Source: Deltaproteobacteria bacterium
GTDB lineage: Bacteria > Myxococcota > JACRCW01
Reading direction: 5' to 3'
Length of the DNA: 64,000 nt
NCBI GenBank assembly: GCA_016218805.1
Contig: JACRCW010000080.1
Span: 62,001 to 126,000 of the forward strand
Part shown: one piece after another, positions 58,138 through 64,000 of the stretch
Position numbering within the stretch: the stretch's first letter is position 1
How the letters are laid out: each line of letters opens with the position of its first letter
Made by a program: the position numbers and the translations under genes
Notes under the pieces: generated by a model
What the model was told of the DNA's origin: nothing
The model's input: only the letters and a program-made list of their open reading frames with translations
Database searches by the model: none

Positions 58138-58485
58138 ATGTCTGATCGCAAGTTCCTCGTCCTGTTCCGCCGGGCTCCCCCGTCATCCCAGCAGCCGGAG
58201 CCTTCTGCGGAAGACATGCAGAAGATGTACGCCGTCTTCAACACGTGGAAGGAGAAGTACAAGCGCGAGATTCTCGACATGGGCAGCGCGCTCAAGCCCG
58301 GCGGCAAGGTGTGGCGGCATTCCGGCGTGACGGACGGACCCTTCGTTGAAGCCAAGGAGATTGTCGTGGGCTACATGATCGTGCAGGCCAAGGATTACGA
58401 CGCTGCGGTGCGCGTGGCGGCGGAAGGCCCGCCCGGGATGGCGCCGGACGGGGCGTTGGAGATTCGCGAGCTCGCTGCGCACTGA
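58138..58485 (+). CDS. YciI/DGPF-domain protein partnered with an ECF sigma factor
   Basis: A 115-residue YCII-like protein with the DGPF signature in TDGPFVEAKEIVVGY. Opening residues FLVLFRRAP and the end GALEIREL are typical of the fold. DGPF proteins are the conserved genomic partners of ECF42-group sigma factors, as here, where the sigma gene begins 5 bp later. Its biochemical role is not known. The ATG at 58138 follows AGGAGA. Confidence 0.9.
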   Translation: MSDRKFLVLFRRAPPSSQQPEPSAEDMQKMYAVFNTWKEKYKREILDMGSALKPGGKVWRHSGVTDGPFVEAKEIVVGYMIVQAKDYDAAVRVAAEGPPGMAPDGALEIRELAAH

Positions 58486-58490
58486 GTGGC

Positions 58491-59765
58491 ATGAAACCCG
58501 CGCGCACACCGTCGCCGGGAACCCCGCCGGCGCTCGTGGAGCATTCCTTCCGGCACGCCTACGGCAAGCTGGTGGCGGTGCTGGTGCGCAAGGTGGGCGT
58601 GCAGCATCTGGAGCGGGTGGAGGATGCGGTCCAGGGCGCCCTCCTGACGGCACTCACCGCATGGGATGCGCACGGCACGCCCACGGAGCCGGAGGCGTGG
58701 CTGTATCGTGTGGCCCACAACAACGTGATCAGCGCTCTCCGGCGGGAGGCAGGCCGCGCGCGCATCCTGGAGCGTGCCGGACAGGACGCGGATCAGGGCG
58801 CGGAAGTGAACGCGCCGCCGCATTTTGACGGGGAAGTCCCGGACGAACTCCTGCGCATGCTGTTTGTGTGCTGCCATGAATCCATTCCGCCGGATTCGCG
58901 GTTGGTCATGGCGCTGAAGACCTTGTGCGGCTTTGGCACCGGCGAGATTGCCGACCGCCTGTTCATCAGCGAAGCCCATGTGTTCAAACGCCTCGCGCGC
59001 GCGCGTGAGCGATTGCGCGAGCTTCTCGTCGACACCGAGACGCCGTCGCTGGACGCCATGCGGGCGCGCCTCCCGGGCGTGCACGCGGTCATCTACACCC
59101 TGTTCAACGAGGGCTACCTTTCCGCACGCCACGAACAGGCCATCCGCCGTGAATTGTGCGACGAGGCCATCCGCCTGGCAACGGTGTTGGCGAACCATCC
59201 TGCCGGCGCCACGCCCGAGACTTTTGCCTTGCTGGCGCTCATGCATCTGCACGCGGCGCGCCTTGATGCCCGGCGCGATATCACGGGCGGCCTGCTGCTC
59301 CTTGAGGAACAGGACCGGACGCGGTGGGACCAGACACGCATCCGCGCCGGCATGACGTGGCTGGCGCGCGCGGCCAGCGGTGAGACCTTCACGCGCTATC
59401 ACGCCGAGGCGGGTATTGCCGCCGAGCATTGCCTCGCGCCGTCGTTCGCGGAGACCCGCTGGAGCGAGATCGCCGACCTGTACGCCATGCTCGAGAGCAT
59501 TGACCCTTCCCCGTTGCACACGTTGAATCGCGCGGTGGCGATCGCCGAGGCCACCGGCCCTGAGGCGGCACTGGCATTGCTCCATGGAGTGATTCCGCCC
59601 AGCTGGCTGGAAGGCCATTACCTCTGGGCGGCGGTGCTGGCGGATCTTCACGGGCGTGCCGGGCACCGTGCACAAGCGGTCCGCTACGCCGAGACAGCGG
59701 TCAGTGCAGCGCCGACGGATCGCGTGCGCGAGGTGCTGCGCAGGCGCCTGGCGGGCAGGGTTTGA
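58491..59765 (+). CDS. ECF42-type RNA polymerase sigma factor with long C-terminal extension
   Basis: A 424-residue sigma factor. Region 2 is at about 20-90 (VEDAVQGALLTALTAW, PEAWLYRVAHNNVISALRRE) and region 4 at about 130-185 (LCGFGTGEIADRLFISEAHV, FKRLARARERLRE). A C-terminal domain of about 240 residues with TPR-like helices follows (SPLHTLNRAVAIAEATGPEAA), the architecture of ECF42 factors. In this group the C-terminal domain, rather than a membrane anti-sigma factor, controls activity. No anti-sigma gene is nearby. Confidence 0.9.
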   Translation: MKPARTPSPGTPPALVEHSFRHAYGKLVAVLVRKVGVQHLERVEDAVQGALLTALTAWDAHGTPTEPEAWLYRVAHNNVISALRREAGRARILERAGQDADQGAEVNAPPHFDGEVPDELLRMLFVCCHESIPPDSRLVMALKTLCGFGTGEIADRLFISEAHVFKRLARARERLRELLVDTETPSLDAMRARLPGVHAVIYTLFNEGYLSARHEQAIRRELCDEAIRLATVLANHPAGATPETFALLALMHLHAARLDARRDITGGLLLLEEQDRTRWDQTRIRAGMTWLARAASGETFTRYHAEAGIAAEHCLAPSFAETRWSEIADLYAMLESIDPSPLHTLNRAVAIAEATGPEAALALLHGVIPPSWLEGHYLWAAVLADLHGRAGHRAQAVRYAETAVSAAPTDRVREVLRRRLAGRV

Positions 59766-59772
59766 CGCGCTC

Positions 59773-59786
59773 CACGACGCGTCGTG
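59773..59786. repeat. Perfect 14-bp palindrome
   Basis: CACGACGCGTCGTG, 8 bp after the sigma-factor stop codon. It could be a protein-binding site or a short terminator stem with no loop; function unknown. Confidence 0.4.
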
Positions 59787-59938
59787 ACTTCGGGCGGGGT
59801 GTGTCGGATCTTCACAGCCCTTCCGTTCCTGCCCGCTCGCGTTTTGAAGCGCAGGCGTTACTGCGCGAGACTCGCTGCTGAAGGCAACGAAGGACGAACA
59901 TTGTCGCGGGTTCACCCGGTGGCTCGGGGAGGACGGTC

Positions 59939-60358
59939 ATGAAGGCGCTGGTCTACGTCATTGCGTGCCTGGTGTTGCCGGTGGGGTTGATCTTTGGCCT
60001 GCGAGGCCCCCCCACGACGACGGAGCCCGACGCTGCGGAGTTCACCGAACCCAAACCCCTCGGCACGTGTGCGTACCGCGACTGCCAGAGGAGTGCGGTG
60101 GACACGCTGCCCGTCCGCGTCACGGTGGGGACGGATGCAGAATCCCACCGGATCATCATCAACGTGGCCAACCGGGATGTGCCGCTGTGTGCCAAGGATG
60201 CCAGTCATGCGCGCAAGGGAAAGTGGCCGCTGTACGGTGCCGCGTTCTTCCTCCCGTTGGTCTTCATGATCGGGTTCTCCCTGTTCGTGTCAGTGGGGTT
60301 GCTGGGGCTTGGCTTGGTCCTGGGCGGCCGTCAGAAGCCGGCGGCCCCCAAGCGTTGA
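59939..60358 (+). CDS. Small two-helix membrane protein
   Basis: A 139-residue protein. An N-terminal signal/anchor helix (LVYVIACLVLPVGLIFGL) precedes a periplasmic segment of about 80 residues with three Cys (GTCAYRDCQRS and VPLCAKDAS). A C-terminal transmembrane helix follows (FFLPLVFMIGFSLFVSVGLLGLGLVLGG) with a basic tail. No family was recognised. The ATG follows GGGGAGG. Preceded by a 170-bp gap, so it is probably monocistronic. Confidence 0.65.
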   Translation: MKALVYVIACLVLPVGLIFGLRGPPTTTEPDAAEFTEPKPLGTCAYRDCQRSAVDTLPVRVTVGTDAESHRIIINVANRDVPLCAKDASHARKGKWPLYGAAFFLPLVFMIGFSLFVSVGLLGLGLVLGGRQKPAAPKR

Positions 60359-60483
60359 GGATGGGTGGTGTGCATCAGCGCCAATGCGGGCCACACCAGG
60401 AAGCGCGAAACAGCGCCGTGAGGAAGCGCAACACGCTGCGGATGACGGGGGATTCCTGGCCAAAGCCCCGTCGGCGCTGCGGC

Positions 60484-60984
60484 TCAGCCCTTCTTCCGCG
60501 CCGCCTTCAGCTCCGCCAACTGACGCTTCGCTTTCTCTTCGGGCGTCTCCGCGGGCGCGGCCGCAGCGGCGGAAGGATTCAACTCCCGGTCCAGCGCCAC
60601 GCGGTTCTCCGCCTCGCGGATGCCTTCCCGCGCGCGCGCCAGCGCCTGGTCCACCAGGGCATCCGACAGCGGGTCCCCCGGCTTGGCCACGCGCACGGCG
60701 GCCATCTGCGCGGCGCGCTCGCCTTCCTTGCCCACGCTGACCAGGCCGTCCATCTGCGCCAGCACCGCCGCGTGGTCGCGGTCCGCCTCCTCCGCGGCGG
60801 TCCGCTTGCGCGCCACGTCCTCGTCCAGCAGCGCGGCCTCGGGCGAACCCTCCGTGGCGGCGGCGCGTGCCTTCTCAGCGGCGGCCAGGGCCGCGGCGGC
60901 CTCCTCCTTGTGTGCCAGCGTGCGGCCGGCAATCTCACGGAGCTTGGCGCGGGCGTCGCGCACGGATTCGCGGGGCGTGTTCAT
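60484..60984 (-). CDS. Ala-rich coiled-coil protein
   Basis: A 166-residue soluble protein, almost entirely charged helix (SVRDARAKLREIAGRTLAHK, AAALAAAEKARAAAT) with a Pro/Ala break near 140 and a Lys-rich C-terminus. No signal peptide or domain was recognised; probably a cytoplasmic coiled-coil oligomer. It starts 33 bp from the stop of the purine nucleoside phosphorylase gene in the same direction, so they may be co-transcribed. Confidence 0.6.
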   Translation of the reverse strand: MNTPRESVRDARAKLREIAGRTLAHKEEAAAALAAAEKARAAATEGSPEAALLDEDVARKRTAAEEADRDHAAVLAQMDGLVSVGKEGERAAQMAAVRVAKPGDPLSDALVDQALARAREGIREAENRVALDRELNPSAAAAAPAETPEEKAKRQLAELKAARKKG

Positions 60985-61017
60985 GGGCGGGAAGCTACGC
61001 CCGCGCGCGGTGCGCCG

Positions 61018-61851
61018 TCACCTCTGGGGGAGCGCGGGGCAGATGTCCCGCAGCAGCCCCACAAAACGGCTCTCCACGGCGTTGGCCACGTCTTTCACCT
61101 CGGTGTGGCTGAGGGCCACCTTGCTGATGCCCGCCGCCAGGTTGGTGATGCATGAGATGCCCAGCACCGGCACGCCCAGGTGGCTGCAGGCAATGGCCTC
61201 GTGCACGGTGGACATCCCCACCGCGTCGGCGCCCAGCGTGCGCGCCATGCGGATTTCCGCGGGCGTCTCGTACTGCGGGCCGTTGAGGCCCAGGTAGACT
61301 CCGGACCGCAGCGTCAGGCCCATCCCCTTGGCCGCGCGGTGCGCCACCTCCTGCAGCTCAGCGGGATACACGTGGCTCATGTCAGGGAAGCGCGGGCCCA
61401 GCCGCACATCGTTGGGGCCGGTGAGCGGGCTGCGGCCGGTCAGGTTGATGTGGTCGGTGATGACCATGAGGTCACCGGGCTGCCAGTCTTCGTGGATACC
61501 GCCCGCCGCGTTGGTGAGCACCATGGTGCGAACGCCCGCGCGGATGAGCACGCGTGCCGGAAAGACCACGCCGGTGGGGTCGTAGCCTTCGTAGCCGTGC
61601 ACGCGTCCCTGCATGCACAACACCGCGCGGCCGTTGACGCTGCCTGCCACCATCTGGCCCCGGTGCCCCTCCACCGTCGACACGGGGAAGTGCGGGATGG
61701 TGGCGTAGGGGACGCGCACCGCGCCCTCCAGCTGGTCGGCAAACCCCCCCAGCCCGCTGCCCAGCACCACCCCTACCGTCGGGGGGAGACCGCCCAGGCG
61801 GTCGGCCAGGAAGGCCACGGCAGACTGGATCTGGTCAAAACCGAGCGGCAT
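61018..61851 (-). CDS. Purine nucleoside phosphorylase (trimeric, PNP/MTAP type)
   Basis: A 277-residue enzyme splitting inosine/guanosine with phosphate in purine salvage. The phosphate-binding GVVLGSGLGGFADQ, VEGHRGQMVAG, MQGRVHGYEG, TNAAGGIHEDWQPGDLMVI, LGLNGPQYETPAEIRM and the purine-contacting SCITNLAAGI are all present, matching PNP I rather than hexameric DeoD. Cytoplasmic. Start at 61851. Confidence 0.95.
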   Translation of the reverse strand: MPLGFDQIQSAVAFLADRLGGLPPTVGVVLGSGLGGFADQLEGAVRVPYATIPHFPVSTVEGHRGQMVAGSVNGRAVLCMQGRVHGYEGYDPTGVVFPARVLIRAGVRTMVLTNAAGGIHEDWQPGDLMVITDHINLTGRSPLTGPNDVRLGPRFPDMSHVYPAELQEVAHRAAKGMGLTLRSGVYLGLNGPQYETPAEIRMARTLGADAVGMSTVHEAIACSHLGVPVLGISCITNLAAGISKVALSHTEVKDVANAVESRFVGLLRDICPALPQR

Positions 61852-61925
61852 CGGTGCGTCCCTTCGGCAGGCGGTGCGTCGCTGAAGCTACCATGCAGCG
61901 TGGACGGCCCGGCAATTTTCCGGCG

Positions 61926-62570
61926 TCACTTCCACGCCGCCGTCCAGCGCGCCGCGGTGTCCGAATGCGCCGTGAGGTCCAGCCGCACGCTCTGGGCCCG
62001 CGCCGCCGTGAGCGACGCGCGGAAGGCCTCGCCCAGCGCGCGGGCCATCAGCTCCGGGTACAGCCCGCGCGGGTAGGTCACCGCCAGGCGCGCGCTGGTC
62101 TTGTCCCCGTCAGGCACCAGCGTGGTCCCGCGCCGGAACGTGCCCCAGCGGCGGGCGCCGCCCATCAGCACCAGGCTGGGAGACAGCACAAACATGAGCA
62201 TCCGGTACACCGGTGACGAGAACACCTTCATGGCCAGGTCAAAGTTCCACGTCAGGAACGCCTGGTCCGTGGTGAGCGCCACGTCCCGCACCATCAGCCG
62301 CAGCGCGGTGCCCATCACGTCCGGGATCCACTCCTCTGACGTCACCGCGCGCTGGATGCGCTCCCTGATGGCGGGCTCCACGCCGCGTTCCAGCAACTGC
62401 GGGAAGTCCAGCACGGCCATGCGCCCCGTCTCGGCCCGCGCCTGGCACTCCGGGTAGCTGTTCCACCCGTCTGGCAGTGAGCGCAGGTAGGCCGATGCGC
62501 GCGGAAAGCGTTCCGGATCCAACGTCACGGTGTACTCCTGGCGTGAGGTCCCCGACGTCACGACTACCAC
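61926..62570 (-). CDS. DUF2378 (TIGR02265) myxobacterial protein
   Basis: A 214-residue protein similar to the Myxococcales-restricted TIGR02265/DUF2378 family. Recognisable pieces include FPQLLERGVEPAIRERIQRA, YRMLMFVLSPSLVLMGGARR, YPRGLYPELMARALGEAFRA and the terminal DTAARWTAAW. The start is uncertain: GTG at 62570 or 62561; longer frames overlap the divergent gene. Function unknown, but the family is expanded in myxobacteria, so it supports the taxonomic placement. Confidence 0.7.
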   Translation of the reverse strand: MVVVTSGTSRQEYTVTLDPERFPRASAYLRSLPDGWNSYPECQARAETGRMAVLDFPQLLERGVEPAIRERIQRAVTSEEWIPDVMGTALRLMVRDVALTTDQAFLTWNFDLAMKVFSSPVYRMLMFVLSPSLVLMGGARRWGTFRRGTTLVPDGDKTSARLAVTYPRGLYPELMARALGEAFRASLTAARAQSVRLDLTAHSDTAARWTAAWK

Positions 62571-62633
62571 GCGCGGGGGCGCCCCGCACCACCGGTTGAC
62601 GCCCACAGGCGCCGCCGCGGATAGCTGCCCGCC

Positions 62634-63476
62634 ATGCTGCCTCCCGCTGACTTGATGGAGACCTGCGCGGAACTCGCGGCCGGCGCGGGGCGCATCCTGG
62701 CCGAGCTGTTCATGCAGCCGCGCACGGTGCACGAAAAGGCGCACAACGACCTGGTCACCGATGCGGACCGCGCCAGTGAAAGCTGGCTGCTGGCCCAGGT
62801 GCGCCGCCGCCACCCGGACCATGCACAGCTCGTTGAGGAATCCGGGGCGTTTGACCTGGCTGGCGCGCCGTACACCTGGGTGATGGACCCGCTGGACGGG
62901 ACCACCAACTACGCGCACGGTTTCCCGCACTTCAATGTGAGCGTGGCGGTGTGCACGCCGGATGCGCTGCCGGTGGCGGGCGCCGTGGCGGACCCCATGC
63001 GGGATGAATTGTTCGTCGCGGCGCGCGGCGCGGGTGCGTGGCTGCGCACCCCGGGGGGAGCGCGGCGCCTGTCTGTGACGTCATGCGCCGCGGTGTCCAC
63101 CGCGCTGCTGGCCACGGGCTTTCCGTATGACCGCGCGCGTGAACCGGACAACAACCACGCCGAGCACGACGCCATGAGCTGCGCCTCCCACGGCGTGCGC
63201 CGCGCGGGCGCGGCCGCGCTGGATCTCGCGTACGTCGCGGCGGGCCGGCTGGATGGCTACTGGGAGGCCCACCTCAAGCGCTGGGACCTGGCGGCGGGGG
63301 CGCTGTTGGTGTTGGAGGCCGGCGGGGTGGTCACGGGCTATGACGGCCGCCCGTTTGACGGGAAGATGTCCGCCGTCGTCACGGCGGGGCCGCGGGTGCA
63401 CGCGGACCTGCTGGCCGGGATTGCGGACGTGCGGCGCGCGCGCGGCCTGCCCGCGGCCCCGGCCCGCTCCGCCTGA
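62634..63476 (+). CDS. Inositol monophosphatase-family phosphatase
   Basis: A 280-residue lithium-sensitive-type sugar/inositol phosphatase. Metal-binding Glu in LVEESGAFD, MDPLDGTTNYAHGFPHFNVS (both Asp ligands) and RWDLAAGALLVLEAGG are intact. Substrates in bacteria include inositol-1-phosphate and 3'-phosphoadenosine-5'-phosphate. Start ATG at 62634, divergent from the DUF2378 gene. Confidence 0.93.
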   Translation: MLPPADLMETCAELAAGAGRILAELFMQPRTVHEKAHNDLVTDADRASESWLLAQVRRRHPDHAQLVEESGAFDLAGAPYTWVMDPLDGTTNYAHGFPHFNVSVAVCTPDALPVAGAVADPMRDELFVAARGAGAWLRTPGGARRLSVTSCAAVSTALLATGFPYDRAREPDNNHAEHDAMSCASHGVRRAGAAALDLAYVAAGRLDGYWEAHLKRWDLAAGALLVLEAGGVVTGYDGRPFDGKMSAVVTAGPRVHADLLAGIADVRRARGLPAAPARSA

Positions 63477-63483
63477 GCGTTCC

Positions 63484-63843
63484 TCAGGCCGCAAACGGCG
63501 CGCCCGCCACCACGACCTCAAAGGCCAGGCCCTGTTCGCGCACGCCGGCGCCCAGGCGGCGCAGCGTGGAGGCGGTACGCGGGTCCGGCGCCTGCGCCAG
63601 TTCCAGCCGGATCACCACGTCCTTGCCCTCCGCGCCCGGGTACAGCTCTGACATCCGCCCATCCAGCGCAAACCCCAGGTACGCGTTGAGCTTGGCCTGC
63701 AGCCGCTTGAGGCGGACCACGCTGCCGTCCCACGGCCCGTCCTCCACCACCACCAGGCGGTACAGGTCCGCGGCCTGGTCAAAGGCCACCACGTCAATGT
63801 GACCGGGGTTGTCAATGCCCATGCCGGCGTGTGGGGGAGCCAT
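63484..63843 (-). CDS. DUF6572-family small protein
   Basis: A 119-residue protein matching the DUF6572 pattern: GIDNPGHIDVVAFDQAADLY, VVVEDGPWDGSVVRLKRLQAK, LNAYLGFALDGRM and DVVIRLELA. The family is small and uncharacterised; some members lie with secretion or contact systems, which are not seen here. Start at 63843 with GGAGAA upstream; an internal ATG at 63822 is possible. Confidence 0.75.
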   Translation of the reverse strand: MAPPHAGMGIDNPGHIDVVAFDQAADLYRLVVVEDGPWDGSVVRLKRLQAKLNAYLGFALDGRMSELYPGAEGKDVVIRLELAQAPDPRTASTLRRLGAGVREQGLAFEVVVAGAPFAA

Positions 63844-63947
63844 GTGGGCCCAACTTCTCCGGCCCCCACGCGGCGCGTCAACACCAGCCGCCGCCCCGTT
63901 TTTCCCCCTCCGCGCCCCCCGTGTGTTACGTTCGTGTGGAGACACAC

Positions 63948-64000
63948 ATGATCTCCCCGGTGCTGTTGACCCTGGCCCTGTCCGCCGCCGCGCCCGACGC
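63948..64000 (+). CDS. 5' end of an exported protein gene (truncated by the window)
   Basis: Only 17 codons are visible: MISPVLLTLALSAAAPD, a signal-peptide-like start with GGAG about 7 nt upstream of the ATG. The product cannot be identified. Confidence 0.5.
   Translation, partial: MISPVLLTLALSAAAPD

Overview
The window is high-GC DNA from a myxobacterium (Myxococcota). The evidence is lineage-specific content rather than any rRNA gene: a gliding/spore-coat (Glt/Nfs-type) machinery locus, proteins with the AgmX/PglI-type TonB-like C-terminal domain, a DUF2378 (TIGR02265, Myxococcales-restricted) protein, a myxobacterial-style PilZ protein, and several aspartate/glycine/cysteine-rich lipoproteins. 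Genes are dense, many start and stop codons overlap, and no rRNA, tRNA, CRISPR array, insertion sequence or prophage was found.

Layout. 1-5.5 kb: 5' part of dnaK (minus strand), a predicted papain/C39-like cysteine peptidase, a Cys-rich protein, an AgmX/PglI-domain protein and a cyclic-nucleotide-binding protein with a small membrane partner. 6-8.7 kb: a Fic-family protein with a destroyed catalytic motif and a membrane-anchored TPR protein, each preceded by a recognisable promoter. 8.7-11.1 kb (minus): gamma-glutamyltransferase and a Holliday-resolvase-like protein. 11.3-17.2 kb (plus): a glycolytic cluster in which GAPDH and phosphoglycerate kinase are one reading frame, followed by a second PGK homologue lacking catalytic residues, triose-phosphate isomerase and a fatty-acyl-AMP ligase. 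17.3-17.7 kb: a solitary VapC-like PIN protein.

18.0-30.2 kb (plus) is a 12-kb operon for an envelope-spanning machine: a CglF/GltF-like protein, GltG (FHA plus TonB-like), two outer-membrane beta-barrels, GltC, GltD (AgmU), a coiled-coil lipoprotein and a TPR protein. In Myxococcus xanthus the gliding genes are split between two loci, whereas here they are together; no AglRQS-type motor is present in the window. It is followed by an NlpC/P60 lipoprotein and purA.

32.2-41.0 kb (minus) is a long co-directional array that appears to be one operon starting from a sigma-70-type promoter whose -10 is covered by a perfect palindrome: ArsR-rhodanese regulator, DsrE-like protein, sulfide:quinone oxidoreductase, a c-type cytochrome, a Cys/His-rich small protein and a CzcCBA-type heavy-metal RND pump. 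It couples reactive-sulfur oxidation to metal efflux. A divergent PLP trans-sulfuration enzyme lies next to it. At 42.3-44.3 kb a BlaI-type repressor and an M56 sensor-peptidase with a His/Cys-rich loop precede a decayed CusB-like adaptor; two matching palindromic operators flank them, so this looks like a metal-efflux cassette that has lost its pump.

44.3-64 kb holds a lipoprotein/response regulator/histidine kinase operon, trxB, myxobacterial lipoproteins, a class II HDAC-family amidohydrolase, glutamine-dependent NAD synthetase, PilZ, a DASS transporter, an ECF42-type sigma factor with its DGPF/YciI partner and a candidate ECF promoter, purine nucleoside phosphorylase, an inositol-monophosphatase-family enzyme and small conserved proteins. 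All assignments come from reading the sequence; no database search was run.
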